This document shows, piece after piece, positions 1 through 12,455 of a stretch of 64,000 nt of DNA. The stretch comes from Pseudomonas sp. PSE14. GTDB lineage: Bacteria; Pseudomonadota; Gammaproteobacteria; Pseudomonadales; Pseudomonadaceae. The notes under the pieces are model-generated. The model did no database searches. It saw nothing but the letters and a program-made list of their open reading frames with translations, and was not told where the DNA came from. The position numbers and the translations under genes are program-made. The stretch is from positions 1,054,001 through 1,118,000 of the forward strand of contig NZ_CP115669.1 of assembly GCF_029203285.1 (NCBI RefSeq), in the 5' to 3' direction. Within the stretch, counting starts at the first letter, position 1. Each line of letters opens with the position of its first letter.

Positions 1-849
1 TTGCACGCCAGTGAAGGTGAACAGCACGGCGAACAGGACGAAGACACCGTGGCCGGCCCAGGCGGCGCCGAAGATCACGCGCAGGATGACCAGCAGCAGG
101 GCGAAGCCGAAGCCGGCCGCCGCCATGGCGCCCCCCACCAGCGACAGCAGGCGCAGCGGGGTGGTGGTCATGCAGGTGACCAGGTCGAACATCAGGTTGA
201 TCAGGCGCATGAAGTCGTACTTCGACTCGCCGTGTTCACGCTCGGCATGGGCGACCATGATCTCGGTGGTGTGACGGGCGAAGCTGTTGGCCAGGATCGG
301 GATGAAGGTGCTGCGCTCGCGGCAGGCCAGCATCGCCTTGACGATGCTCGCGCGGTAGGCGCGCAGCATGCAGCCGTAGTCGCTCATGGCCACGCCCGTG
401 GAGCGTTGCACGGCGAGGTTGATCAGCTTCGACGGCCAGCGGCGCAGGGCCGAGTCCTGGCGCTTCTGGCGCACGCTGCCGACCACGTCGTAGCCCTTGG
501 CGGCTTCCTCCACCAGGCGCGGAATTTCTTCCGGCGGGTTCTGCAGATCGGCGTCGAGGGTGATGATCACGTCGCCCCGGCACTCTTCGAAGCCGGCCAT
601 GATCGCCGCGTGCTGGCCGTAGTTGCGGTTGAGGATCACCGCGACGACGTGGCTGCCGGGGGCCTCGGCGGCCTCAAGGAGCATGTCGGCGGAGCCGTCG
701 CGGCTACCGTCGTCGATCAGGATGATCTCGTAGTCGCGGCCCAGCTTCTCGCAGGCGGCGCTGGTGCGACGCAGCAGCTCGGGCAGGCTGGCTTCCTCGT
801 TGTACACCGGGATGACGATGGACACGAGGTTGATCGGATAGGCTTTCAC
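1..849 (-). CDS. arnC: ArnC, undecaprenyl-phosphate 4-deoxy-4-formamido-L-arabinose transferase (3' end outside window)
   Basis: Inner-membrane GT2 glycosyltransferase that moves 4-deoxy-4-formamido-L-arabinose from UDP to undecaprenyl phosphate for lipid A modification and polymyxin resistance. The visible N-terminal 283 residues begin with the GT-A entry [11 protein letters not shown], followed by DDGSRDGS and the metal-binding [10 protein letters not shown]; hydrophobic segments start near residue 235, where the family has its two C-terminal membrane helices. I chose a GTG start at 849-847, because translation from there reads [19 protein letters not shown] like the P. aeruginosa protein; it lies 7 bp after the arnB stop, so the two are co-transcribed. 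The gene is cut by the window edge. Confidence 0.93.
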   Translation of the reverse strand, partial: MKAYPINLVSIVIPVYNEEASLPELLRRTSAACEKLGRDYEIILIDDGSRDGSADMLLEAAEAPGSHVVAVILNRNYGQHAAIMAGFEECRGDVIITLDADLQNPPEEIPRLVEEAAKGYDVVGSVRQKRQDSALRRWPSKLINLAVQRSTGVAMSDYGCMLRAYRASIVKAMLACRERSTFIPILANSFARHTTEIMVAHAEREHGESKYDFMRLINLMFDLVTCMTTTPLRLLSLVGGAMAAAGFGFALLLVILRVIFGAAWAGHGVFVLFAVLFTFTGVQ

Positions 850-856
850 GATGGCG

Positions 857-1996
857 TTACCGGGTGATGGTTTCGATAGCTTCCACCACGCGGTCGAGGT
901 CGCCGGTGGTCATGTCGGGGAACAGCGGAATGGAGCAAAGGCGCGCCGAGTTCCATTCGGTGTTGGGCAGGCTGACCCCGGGGAAGCGCTGGCGGTAGTA
1001 GCTGTGCAGGTGGCTGCCGATGAAGTGGATGCCGCTGCCGATGCCGCGTTGCTGCAAGGCCTGCATGAAGCCGTCGCGGTCGATGCCGCAGCGCTCGGCA
1101 TCGATGCGCAGGATGTACAGGTGCCAGGCGTGCTGGTGCGGGTAGTCGGGCACGCTCAGCGGCTCGACCGGCAGGCCGGCCAGGCGCTCCTGGTAGGCCG
1201 CTGCCAGTTCGGCGCGGCGTGCGTTGATCGCCTCCAGGCGGTCGAGCTGGACCAGGGCGATGGCCGCGTTGATGTCGGTGAGGTTGTACTTGAAGCCGGG
1301 CTCGATCACCTGGGCCTGCGGCTTGCGGCCGTGGGTCAGGCGGTCGTAGGCGTCCACGCCCAGGCCATGGAACTTGAGCATGCGCACGCGATTGGCGAGG
1401 GCGTCGTCGTCGGTTACGAACATGCCGCCCTCGGCGCAGGTCATGTTCTTGATCGCATGGAAGGAGAAGATCGCGGTGCCGGTCTGGCCAACGGGGCGGC
1501 CGCGGTAGCGGGTGCCGGCGGCGTGGGCGGCGTCTTCGATCACGGCGATGCCGTGGCGCTGCGCCAGCGCGTTGATCGGGTCCATGTCGGCGGGTGCGCC
1601 GGCGTAGTGCACCGGGATGATGGCGCGGGTGCGCGGGGTGATCGCCGCTTCGATGCAGGCAGCGTCGGTCATCAGGGTGTCGCGGTCGACGTCGACGAAC
1701 ACCGGGGTCGCGCCCAGCAGGCAGATCATGTTGGCGGTGGAGACCCAGGTCTGCGACGGGGTGATCACCTCGTCGCCCGGGCCGATGCCCAGCGCCAGCA
1801 GGGCCAGGTGCATGCCGCCGGTGGCCGAGGCGATGGCCACGGCGTGCTTGCAGCCGATGGATTGGGCGAAGCGCTGTTCCAGCTCCTGGTTCTGCGGGCC
1901 GGTGGTGATCCAGCCGGAGCGCAGTACCTGATTGACCGCCCGAATCTCCTCGTCACTGATGCTGGGGCGGGAGAAGGGGAGGAAGTTCATGTCCAT
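857..1996 (-). CDS. arnB: ArnB, UDP-4-amino-4-deoxy-L-arabinose--oxoglutarate aminotransferase
   Basis: PLP enzyme of the DegT/DnrJ/EryC1/StrS family that converts UDP-4-keto-arabinose to UDP-4-amino-4-deoxy-L-arabinose with glutamate as donor. 379 residues, normal for ArnB. The PLP lysine is K183 in [14 protein letters not shown], and the conserved EDAAHAAG precedes it. First gene of the arn operon, followed closely by arnC. The start is the first of two close methionines (1996); a start two codons downstream (MNFLPFSRP) is also possible. A PmrA-like direct repeat lies about 63 bp upstream, so induction by low Mg2+ or cationic peptides through PmrAB/PhoPQ is likely, as known for P. aeruginosa arn. 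Confidence 0.95.
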   Translation of the reverse strand: MDMNFLPFSRPSISDEEIRAVNQVLRSGWITTGPQNQELEQRFAQSIGCKHAVAIASATGGMHLALLALGIGPGDEVITPSQTWVSTANMICLLGATPVFVDVDRDTLMTDAACIEAAITPRTRAIIPVHYAGAPADMDPINALAQRHGIAVIEDAAHAAGTRYRGRPVGQTGTAIFSFHAIKNMTCAEGGMFVTDDDALANRVRMLKFHGLGVDAYDRLTHGRKPQAQVIEPGFKYNLTDINAAIALVQLDRLEAINARRAELAAAYQERLAGLPVEPLSVPDYPHQHAWHLYILRIDAERCGIDRDGFMQALQQRGIGSGIHFIGSHLHSYYRQRFPGVSLPNTEWNSARLCSIPLFPDMTTGDLDRVVEAIETITR

Positions 1997-2058
1997 GTTA
2001 TGGGGCCTGCTGGGCCGGAGCCGCGCTATTTGAGTGTAGGAAAGTTATCGAGGCATAC

Positions 2059-2075
2059 GTTAAGAACCCGTTAAG
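2059..2075 (-). promoter_or_regulatory. PmrA-box-like direct repeat upstream of arnB
   Basis: Read on the minus strand, the site is CTTAAC-GGGTT-CTTAAC: two half-sites with an 11-bp period, as in the PmrA consensus (YTTAAK-N5-YTTAAK). A possible -10 (TACACT, minus strand 2038-2033) lies about 20 bp downstream, toward arnB. The intergenic region 1997-2289 also holds the divergent promoter of the aminotransferase fusion gene, for which I see no clear boxes. Assignment to PmrA is by pattern only. Confidence 0.6.
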
Positions 2076-2289
2076 TGCTTGTGGTGAAACTGTAATCCTG
2101 CTCGCCGAAGGGGCTTCATCGGCAATCCGAGCCGGGATGGGGGAATTCCGGGGCATCCTGAAAACGACATTGGAGTGTCGGTAATCGCTGTTGAACACTC
2201 GTTCATTCCTGCGTATGTTGGCCCCACGCTCTGACGGACAACAACACCAATACCCGTCGGACATTCCGTCATTCGGATGAGGTTCTCGC

Positions 2290-4341
<2,052 letters not shown>

Positions 4342-4410
4342 CCGATGCCGCGCAGTCGGCGCATCGATGAGCGTGACCCATAACAATCGAAAACAAGGCA
4401 GGGGATCACG

Positions 4411-5196
4411 ATGAACAAGAAAGGTCTGTGCAACTGGGTGGTGGGTGCAACGATGCTCATGGCCGGCGCGGTAAGCGCGCAGGCCGAGACGATCCGTTTC
4501 GCCCTGGCCGCCGAACCCTATCCGCCCTTCTCGCAGAAGCAGCCCGACGGCAGCTGGGCCGGCTTCGAGCCGGACCTGATCCGCAAGGTCTGCACCGAGA
4601 TGAAGGCGACCTGTGAGATCGACGAAGTGGCCTGGGACGGCATCATCCCAGCCCTGCTGGCGAAGAAGATCGACGTGATCTTCAACTCCCTGTCCATCAC
4701 CGAGGAGCGCGAGAAGCAGATCGCCTTCAGCCGCCCCTACTACGACACCCCGGTGGGTGTAGCCGCGCCTCAGGCCATGGACCTGCAGATCAGCCCCGAG
4801 GGCCTGAAGGGCAAGACCATCGGCGTGCAGATTTCCACCGTCAGTTCCAACTACCTGAAGAAGTACTACGAGAAGATCGCCGACGTGCGCTACTACGACA
4901 CCCAGGACTCGGTGAACGCCGACCTGGTGGCCGGACGCATCGACCTGATGATGGCCGACGCCATCGCCGTGGCGACCTTCCTCAAGTCGCCGGACGCCCA
5001 GGCGGCCGGGATCGTCAGCAAGGGCGAGGTGAAGCACGACCCGCTCTTCGGCCGTGGCGTCGGCGCCGGCCTGCGCAAGGAGGATACCGCGCTCAAGGCC
5101 CGGGTCGACGAAGCCATCGGCAAGCTGCTGGCCAGCGATGACTACAAGGCGCTGTCGGACAAGTACTTCGGCATGAGCGTCGCGCCCAAGCAATAA
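4411..5196 (+). CDS. Amino-acid ABC transporter, periplasmic binding protein (SBP family 3)
   Basis: 261 residues. Signal peptide with likely cleavage after AVSAQA (about residue 25), then the family-3 opening TIRFALAAEPYPPF and the ligand-pocket stretch DGSWAGFEPDLIRKVC. The hinge and second lobe carry KTIGVQISTVSSNY and VAGRIDLMMADAIA, typical of ArgT/HisJ/AotJ-type proteins for lysine, arginine, ornithine or histidine. A GGGGA ribosome site sits 5 bp before the ATG. It lies 69 bp after the ATPase fusion and before two permeases, so it delivers the substrate to this transporter. Exact ligand cannot be read from the sequence. Confidence 0.92.
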   Translation: MNKKGLCNWVVGATMLMAGAVSAQAETIRFALAAEPYPPFSQKQPDGSWAGFEPDLIRKVCTEMKATCEIDEVAWDGIIPALLAKKIDVIFNSLSITEEREKQIAFSRPYYDTPVGVAAPQAMDLQISPEGLKGKTIGVQISTVSSNYLKKYYEKIADVRYYDTQDSVNADLVAGRIDLMMADAIAVATFLKSPDAQAAGIVSKGEVKHDPLFGRGVGAGLRKEDTALKARVDEAIGKLLASDDYKALSDKYFGMSVAPKQ

Positions 5197-5274
5197 CCCC
5201 CGGACGTGAGCTGATGGACCCGCGTCCGCTCCGGGCGCGGGTACGGCACTGAGCCTCCAATTACGGTGAATGCC

Positions 5275-5985
5275 ATGCAAAGCATCTTCGACCTGATCGG
5301 CTTCGGCGCCACGGGCTGGGGCCCGGCGCTGCTCAAGGGGCTGCTGGTTACCCTGCAGATTTCCGTCGGCGCCTTCCTGGTCGGCCTGTTGATCGGCCTC
5401 GGCGCGGCCAGCGCCAAGATCGGCGGACCCCGGCCGTTGGCGATGCTCGCGCGCGGTTACACCACGCTGTGCCGGGCGGTGCCGGAACTGCTGCTGATCC
5501 TGCTGCTGTTCTATGTCGGCTCCATGGGCCTGAACGAGCTCTTCGCCTGGCTCGGCTTCGGCGAGGTGAAGCTCAACGGCATGATGGTGGCCATCGTCGT
5601 GCTCGGCCTGGTGCAGGGCGCCTATGCCTCGGAAATCTTCCGTGGCGCGATCCAGGCGATCCCCTACGGACAGATCGAGGCCGCACGCGCCTATGGCATG
5701 CACGGCTTCGGCCTGTTCCGCCGCGTGACCCTGCCGATCATGGCGCCCAACGCGCTGGCCGGCATGGCCAACCTCTGGGTCAACCTGATCAAGGACAGCG
5801 CGCTGATCAGCGTGGTGGGCACCAACGAGTTGCTCTACACCGCCAAGCAGGCCGCCGGCTCCACCCGGCACTACCTGACCTTCTACCTCACCGCGGCGGC
5901 GCTGTACTACGTGCTCACCGTGCTTTCCAACCTGTTCGCAGGCTACCTGGAGCGGCGCTTCCGCCGCTGGATTCCGGCGGTTTGA
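5275..5985 (+). CDS. Amino-acid ABC transporter permease (HisQ-like)
   Basis: 236-residue inner-membrane permease of the HisQ/AotQ type with several hydrophobic helices and the EAA loop (GQIEAARAYGMHGFGLFRRV) that contacts the ATPase. I prefer the ATG at 5275 because GGTGA lies 5 bp upstream; a GTG three codons earlier (5266) would use that same GGTGA as its start. The next permease begins 13 bp after its stop, so the two are translated as a pair and probably form the heterodimeric channel. Confidence 0.92.
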   Translation: MQSIFDLIGFGATGWGPALLKGLLVTLQISVGAFLVGLLIGLGAASAKIGGPRPLAMLARGYTTLCRAVPELLLILLLFYVGSMGLNELFAWLGFGEVKLNGMMVAIVVLGLVQGAYASEIFRGAIQAIPYGQIEAARAYGMHGFGLFRRVTLPIMAPNALAGMANLWVNLIKDSALISVVGTNELLYTAKQAAGSTRHYLTFYLTAAALYYVLTVLSNLFAGYLERRFRRWIPAV

Positions 5986-5998
5986 ACGAGGCGCGGCA

Positions 5999-6748
5999 AT
6001 GAACGAACACTGGCTATTCGTCTACGGCACCCTGCTGCTCAAGGGGCTGGGCACCACCCTGGTGATCCTGCTGATCTCCGCCATCCTGGGCTTCGCGCTG
6101 GCACTGGGCGTGGCGCTGGCGCGGATGTCGCGCAACTTCCTGGTCTCGCGCCTGGCGCTGGCTTACACCAGTGTGATCCGCGGCACGCCGCTGCTGGTGC
6201 AGATCTACATCTTCTACTACGGCCTGGGCAGTCTGTTCGCGCAGTTCCCGCTGATCCGCGGCAGCTTTCTCTGGCCCTACCTGCGCGATGGCTTCTGGTA
6301 CATCGTCATCGCGCTGATCCTCTCGGTCGGCGCCTATGTCGGCGAGGTGGTGCGTGGCGGGCTGCGGGCAGTGCCGCGCGGTGAGCTGGAGGCCGCCTCG
6401 GCGTTCGGCATGAATCGCACGCTGGTGCTCTACCGCGTCTGGCTGCCCCGGGCGATCCGCCTGCTGCTGCCGACCCTGGCGGGGGAGAGCGTGATGCTGC
6501 TCAAGTCCACCGCGCTGGCGTCCACCATCGCCGTGGTCGACCTGCTCGGCGCGGCCAACGTGGTGCGCGCGCAGACCTTCCATGTCTACGAACCGTTGCT
6601 GCTGGTGGCGGCGATCTACATCTGCCTGACCTTCATCATCGAAGCCGGCTTCTCCGTGCTGGAGCGCACCACGCCGATTCGCCGCGAGGCGCAGAGCACG
6701 ACGTCGCGTTCCTGGCTGGGCAAGCGGCGGCCGCGTACGGCTGTTTGA
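5999..6748 (+). CDS. Amino-acid ABC transporter permease (HisM-like)
   Basis: 249-residue inner-membrane permease of the HisM/AotM type. It has the EAA loop (GELEAASAFGMNRTLVLYRV) and the N-terminal helix pattern LLLKGLGTTLVILLISAILG seen in this family. Last gene of the transporter operon. Its C-terminal tail after residue 225 is basic and low in hydrophobicity. It is followed by a hexanucleotide tandem repeat, not by a clear terminator. Confidence 0.92.
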   Translation: MNEHWLFVYGTLLLKGLGTTLVILLISAILGFALALGVALARMSRNFLVSRLALAYTSVIRGTPLLVQIYIFYYGLGSLFAQFPLIRGSFLWPYLRDGFWYIVIALILSVGAYVGEVVRGGLRAVPRGELEAASAFGMNRTLVLYRVWLPRAIRLLLPTLAGESVMLLKSTALASTIAVVDLLGAANVVRAQTFHVYEPLLLVAAIYICLTFIIEAGFSVLERTTPIRREAQSTTSRSWLGKRRPRTAV

Positions 6749-6780
6749 TAGTGGATTCATGCTCGCATCACGATCTCGCG

Positions 6781-6864
6781 AGCTGGAGCTGGAGCTGGAG
6801 CTGGAGCTGGAGCTGGAGCTGGAGCTGGAGCTGGAGCTGGAGCTGGAGCTGGAGCTGGAGCTGG
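6781..6864. repeat. Hexanucleotide tandem repeat (AGCTGG)14
   Basis: Fourteen perfect copies of AGCTGG in the 210-bp gap between the permease and the convergent TetR gene. A short open frame, ATG 6759 to TAG 6869 (36 codons), reads through it as MLASRSR, fourteen Glu-Leu pairs, then Gly. Its ribosome site is poor, so I do not call it a gene. Downstream, TTTAC-GCCA-GTAAA (6893-6906) is a small hairpin. Perfect short tandem repeats of this length usually vary in copy number between strains. Confidence 0.95.
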
Positions 6865-6959
6865 GTTAGGCGGGGGGGGCTCGAGGAGCGGAGTTTACGC
6901 CAGTAAATGAGCATCTGAGAGCGCCGCCCAAGGACATCCAGCCGACGCGCAGCAGATCG

Positions 6960-7577
6960 TCAGGCATAGGCGCCGCGACGTAGCCCTTCAACCCAGCAAC
7001 GGCTGAGTTCCAGGCCGTCCGCGGCGCTGAAGGTGGCGGGGTTCAGGCACCACTCCAGCCACAGCCCGTCGAGCATGGCGGAGAGGCCGATGGCGGCCAG
7101 GCGCGGTCGTGCCACGGTGAAGCCTTCGGCCGCAGCGAGGTCGCTGATGAGTGTTTCCAGGATGGCGAGGTAGCTCTGATAGCCGCGTTCGTGAGCGTCG
7201 TTCACCGGCGGCGAGTGACGGATCAGGCTCCAGAACACCACCCAGGGGCTGAGCAGGTCGGGGTCCAGGACCTGGGGCGAGAAGGAGCCGGTGAGGAAGG
7301 CTTCCATGCGCGCCGCGGGGTCGTTGCCGGCGGCGTCGACCTGTTCGTAGAGCGCCTGGGTGACTTCGCTGGCGAGGGTCTCGTAGGCCTGGGCGACCAG
7401 CGCGTCGATGCTACCGAAGTGGTGGTTCACCAGGCCGACGGCGACGCCGGCTTCCTTGGCGATGCGGCGCACCGAGATGCCCGCGTGGCCATCGGCGACC
7501 AGGCACTTGAGGCAGGCGCGCACCAGGTGGTCGCGACGTTCCTCGGAGGTGGCGCGCTGGGCTTTCTGGCGAGGCAT
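6960..7577 (-). CDS. TetR-family transcriptional regulator
   Basis: 205 residues. The N-terminal helix-turn-helix is ISVRRIAKEAGVAVGLVNHHFGS (about residues 36-58) in the BetI-like subgroup; the C-terminal part is the ligand-binding and dimer region. It is divergent from the deacylase gene at 7688, with 110 bp between, so it probably controls that gene and itself, and possibly the convergent transport operon. I chose the ATG at 7577; a TTG two codons upstream (7583) has a better-spaced AAGGA. Ligand unknown. Confidence 0.88.
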   Translation of the reverse strand: MPRQKAQRATSEERRDHLVRACLKCLVADGHAGISVRRIAKEAGVAVGLVNHHFGSIDALVAQAYETLASEVTQALYEQVDAAGNDPAARMEAFLTGSFSPQVLDPDLLSPWVVFWSLIRHSPPVNDAHERGYQSYLAILETLISDLAAAEGFTVARPRLAAIGLSAMLDGLWLEWCLNPATFSAADGLELSRCWVEGLRRGAYA

Positions 7578-7687
7578 GTCCAAGGGGTGTCCTTGCGGGC
7601 TGGTAATGACTGGCTCCGATACTAGGAGGCGCCGAAGAAGATTTCCATGGGCGATTCGGACAGAGGCCCGACAAAAGGAGAGTGCAT

Positions 7688-8701
7688 ATGATCGAGGACG
7701 TTTCCTTCAGCGTACCCGGGGATTCCGGGGCCGAGTTGTGCGTACGCGCCTGGCGTGTCGATGGCGGCAGACCAGGGCCGAAGGTGCACCTGCAGGCAGG
7801 GGTGCATGCCGATGAAATCGCCGGGATGCTGGTGCTTCACGAATTGCTGCCGCGCCTGCGCGAGGCAGCGCAAAATGGCGCGTTGAACGGCAGCGTGACG
7901 GTGGTGCCGCAGGCCAATCCGATCGGCATCGGGCAGTTCCGCCAGGGGCGCATACTCGGCCGTCATCATGATGCGAGCGCGCGCAATTTCAACCGTGGCT
8001 TCCCCGCGTCGGCGTCGGCTCGCGGCACCTTGGACAACCTCTCGCTGTGGCAGAAACGCCTGGCCGAACTGGCCGCTCCGGCAGACATCGTGCTCGACCT
8101 GCACACCGACGACGAGGCGCTGCCGTACGTCTATCTGCACGAGTGCTTCTGGCCGGCCGGCCAGGACCTCGCCGCAGCGCTGCGTGCGGAACTGGCGATC
8201 ATCTGGGAGGGCGACAGCGACGGGGCGTTCGAGGAGGTGGTGATCGCACCCTGGCTGGCCGAGCAGCGTTTCGCCGGACGTCTGGTGGCCACGGTCGAGC
8301 TGCGTGGGCAGGGCGATGTCAGCGACGCGCTGGCACAGCAGGATGCCGATGGCCTGTACCGCTTCCTCGGCGCCCGTGGTGTGGTAACCGATGCCGGGCC
8401 ATTGCCTGAATGGAAAGGCGTCGCCACGCCCATCGGCTTCATGGAAACCGTGTTTGCACCGGCTGCTGGAGTGCTGGTGTTCGAGCGTGAGTTGGGCGAG
8501 TACATCGAGGCGGGCGAGCGCTTTGCGCGCATCGTTTCGCACCCTGGCGACTCAAGTAGTGAGCACATCCTGCGGGCACCGCAGAGTGGATTGTTCGCCA
8601 CTCGTTACCGTGACCGGCTGATTCCCCAGGGTGCTATCGCGGGCAAGTTTACCGGCACAGGGCCTTCGAGCACTTGGATTGCCGGGGCACTCGATCCTTG
8701 A
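7688..8701 (+). CDS. AspA/AstE-family (M14-like) zinc deacylase
   Basis: 337 residues, succinylglutamate desuccinylase/aspartoacylase superfamily. The predicted zinc ligands are H40 and E43 in AGVHADEIAG and H139 in VLDLHTDDEA; ARNFNRGF is the substrate-carboxylate motif. Such enzymes cleave N-acyl amino acids or related amides in the cytoplasm. AGGAG lies 7 bp before the ATG at 7688; a GTG two codons earlier is too close to it. Next to a basic amino-acid-type transporter and an aminotransferase, a role in freeing an amino acid from an acylated form is plausible but inferred. Divergent from the TetR gene. Confidence 0.85.
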   Translation: MIEDVSFSVPGDSGAELCVRAWRVDGGRPGPKVHLQAGVHADEIAGMLVLHELLPRLREAAQNGALNGSVTVVPQANPIGIGQFRQGRILGRHHDASARNFNRGFPASASARGTLDNLSLWQKRLAELAAPADIVLDLHTDDEALPYVYLHECFWPAGQDLAAALRAELAIIWEGDSDGAFEEVVIAPWLAEQRFAGRLVATVELRGQGDVSDALAQQDADGLYRFLGARGVVTDAGPLPEWKGVATPIGFMETVFAPAAGVLVFERELGEYIEAGERFARIVSHPGDSSSEHILRAPQSGLFATRYRDRLIPQGAIAGKFTGTGPSSTWIAGALDP

Positions 8702-8735
8702 TGGGGGCTCCTACGCTCAATTCCGTGCATCAGCC

Positions 8736-8940
8736 TGCCCTCACCCTGACTCTCTCATGGAGGGTGAGAGGACCGTTCGATGCGGGATGAAACCCTAGCC
8801 TCAGCCGGTACGGATAGCTCCCTCTCCCTTCAGGGAGAGGGCTGGGGAGAGGGTATACAGGCTGACGTCGAAGCCGAGCTTGGCTCTGTTCCCCCTCCCT
8901 AACCCTCCCCCTGAAGGGCGAGGGGACCGTACGGAGCGAG
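8736..8940. repeat. Dispersed intergenic repeat, CCCTCACC...GGGAGAGGGCTGGGG family (copy 1 plus a partial copy)
   Basis: The 336-bp gap 8702-9037 holds no gene. It contains CCCTCACCCTGACTCTC, a middle part GATGAAACCC...CAGCCGGTACGGAT, and the hairpin CCCTCTCCCTTCAGGGAGAGGG, then a second partial unit (about 8890-8940). The same layout returns at 12679-12797 and, inverted, at 36876-37010. Confidence 0.8.
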
Positions 8941-8995
8941 GTGGTGCATCGAGCCAGACGGAAACGAAATTGCAAAGTAGCCGATCAGCGCCAGC

Positions 8996-9024
8996 AAAAA
9001 CGCCCGCGCAAGGCGGGCGTTTCA
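8996..9024 (-). terminator. Rho-independent terminator of prfC
   Basis: On the minus strand, the stem ACGCCCGCC/GCGGGCGT with a short loop is followed by a run of T (TTTTTGC), 14 bp after the prfC stop. Confidence 0.85.
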
Positions 9025-9037
9025 AAGGGCGGCGAAC

Positions 9038-10621
<1,584 letters not shown>

Positions 10622-11040
10622 GGATGCGTGCCTGGCTGGAATCGATGATGGGCCCGGATCGGCCCAAAAGCGCGGGATTATAACGGGAAATGACCGGTCG
10701 ATCAGCGCCACCGGGCACCCGGTGGCCGACGCGCGTTCCCGGCGGTCCCTCCGGAGGGGGAATCGGCAATCGAATCCGAGGCCATCGACTCACCGGTCAT
10801 GACCTCTTCATCCGGGCGGGAATAGGTCGGTCGGACAGCCCCTGTCACTCTCTTGAAACCCGCGTCTGTGCAGCATTTCATGACGTTTTGTTAAGGATTT
10901 GAAACGAAACGCCGGATCGCGACAAAGGGTTATGAAAAAGCGGCAATTTTTGATTGATCTGTGGTGCCTGTGGTCCTAAAGTTCGCGCCCGAACGCTCAT
11001 GCTGGAAACGATCCATCCGGCTCAAGTACTGACGACGAGA
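10622..11040. other. Intergenic region between prfC and the speC leader
   Basis: No convincing gene. It holds the divergent promoters of prfC and speC, an AT-richer stretch (10870-10980) that may carry the speC promoter, and a small hairpin GTTCG-CGCC-CGAAC (about 10981-10994). Short open frames here lack ribosome sites and family features. Confidence 0.5.
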
Positions 11041-11102
11041 GGTTGCCGACCCGGCGACTCCGCGCCCCGAGAGGGGCAGGGAGCCCAGGAGAAGTCGGAA
11101 CC
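11041..11102 (+). promoter_or_regulatory. Possible structured 5' leader of speC
   Basis: By eye, GGTTGCCGAC (11041-11050) can pair with GTCGGAACC (11094-11102), enclosing a hairpin CTCC-GC-GCCCC-GAGA-GGGGC-AG-GGAG (11058-11083). About 70 bp on, GGCTC (11170-11174) and GAGCC (11185-11189) form a stem followed by a T-rich stretch (TCCCTCTTTTC). The arrangement suggests a folded leader and perhaps an attenuator before speC. I do not recognise a known riboswitch class. Confidence 0.4.
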
Positions 11103-11233
11103 GGTAATGCTCGGCGACATGCCTTGGGAAGTAGGCGAACCAAAGTGGGGAAACTGATCAGGCGTTCGTGGCTCGAAAGTAAAAGAGCCGTCCCTCTTTT
11201 CAATTGCGTGTTTTGCCATTTGGAGTCCCAACC

Positions 11234-12397
11234 ATGTCCATCAAGGTCGAGGATTACTTCGCCCCGGAAACCTTCCAGCGCATGAAGGCGTTTGCCGACA
11301 AGCAGGAAACCCCCTTCGTCGTCATCGACAAGCAGACCATCGCCAACGCGTACGATCAGCTGACCGACTGCTTCCCCTTCGCCAAGATCTACTACGCGGT
11401 GAAGGCCAACCCGGCCACTGAGATCACCGAGCTGCTGCGCGACAAGGGTTCTAACTTCGACATCGCCTCGATCTACGAGCTGGACAAGGTGATGAAGACC
11501 GGCGTGGGCCCGGAGCGCATCAGCTACGGCAACACCATCAAGAAAGCCCGCGACATCCGCTACTTCTACGAGAAGGGCGTGCGCCTGTTCGCCACCGACT
11601 CCGAGGCCGACCTGCGCAACATCGCCAAGGCCGCGCCGGGCTCCAAGGTCTACGTGCGCATCCTCACCGAGGGTTCCACCTCCGCCGACTGGCCGCTGTC
11701 GCGCAAGTTCGGCTGCCAGACCGACATGGCCATGGACCTGCTGGTGCTGGCTCGCGACCTGGGCCTGGTGCCCTACGGCGTGTCCTTCCACGTTGGCTCG
11801 CAGCAGCGCGACATCGGCGTATGGGACGCGGCCATCGCCAAGGTGAAGGTCATCTTCGAGCGCCTGAAGGAAGAAGACGGCATCGAACTGAAGATGATCA
11901 ATATGGGCGGCGGCTTCCCGGCCAACTACATCGCCAAGACCAACAGCCTGGAAACCTACGCCGAAGAGATCATCCGCTTCCTCAAGGAAGACTTCGGCGA
12001 CGAGCTGCCGGAAATCATCCTGGAGCCGGGCCGTTCGCTGATCGCCAATGCCGGCATCCTGGTCAGCGAAGTGGTGCTGGTGGCGCGCAAGTCGCGTACC
12101 GCCGTGGAGCGCTGGGTGTTCACCGACGTGGGCAAGTTCTCCGGCCTGATCGAAACCATGGACGAGTCCATCAAGTTCCCGATCCACGTGGAGAAGCAGG
12201 GCGAGCTGGAAGAAGTGGTGATCGCCGGCCCGACCTGCGACAGCGCCGATATCATGTACGAGCACTACAAGTACGGCCTGCCGCTGAACCTGGCTGCCGG
12301 CGACCGCCTGTACTGGCTGTCCACCGGCGCCTACACCACCAGCTACAGCGCGGTGGAATTCAACGGCTTCCCGCCGCTGAAGGCGTTCTACCTGTAA
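11234..12397 (+). CDS. speC: Ornithine decarboxylase SpeC
   Basis: Cytoplasmic PLP enzyme of the alanine-racemase-fold (group IV) decarboxylases; converts ornithine to putrescine, the first step of polyamine synthesis. 387 residues. PLP lysine K57 in YYAVKANPATE, phosphate-binding glycines in MINMGGGFPANY, and the catalytic Cys in GPTCDSADI. Very close to PAO1 SpeC (PA4519). I chose the ATG at 11234, with GGAG 8 bp upstream; an in-frame ATG 10 codons earlier is not supported by the family. Followed by a strong terminator. Confidence 0.97.
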   Translation: MSIKVEDYFAPETFQRMKAFADKQETPFVVIDKQTIANAYDQLTDCFPFAKIYYAVKANPATEITELLRDKGSNFDIASIYELDKVMKTGVGPERISYGNTIKKARDIRYFYEKGVRLFATDSEADLRNIAKAAPGSKVYVRILTEGSTSADWPLSRKFGCQTDMAMDLLVLARDLGLVPYGVSFHVGSQQRDIGVWDAAIAKVKVIFERLKEEDGIELKMINMGGGFPANYIAKTNSLETYAEEIIRFLKEDFGDELPEIILEPGRSLIANAGILVSEVVLVARKSRTAVERWVFTDVGKFSGLIETMDESIKFPIHVEKQGELEEVVIAGPTCDSADIMYEHYKYGLPLNLAAGDRLYWLSTGAYTTSYSAVEFNGFPPLKAFYL

Positions 12398-12414
12398 GCT
12401 TCAGGCTCGAATGA

Positions 12415-12443
12415 AAAGGCCCCGCGATGCGGGGCTTTTTCGT
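12415..12443 (+). terminator. Rho-independent terminator of speC
   Basis: Stem GCCCCGC-GAT-GCGGGGC (12419-12435) followed by TTTTT, 17 bp after the speC stop. Confidence 0.92.
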
Positions 12444-12455
12444 TTCTGGAATGAC

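Noticed and set aside
6781..6864. CRISPR-like repeat array
   Set aside because: Direct six-base units without spacers, no cas genes; it is a simple tandem repeat.
10622..10711. Longer N-terminus for PrfC
   Set aside because: The 30 extra codons are not found in the family and would run through the promoter region.
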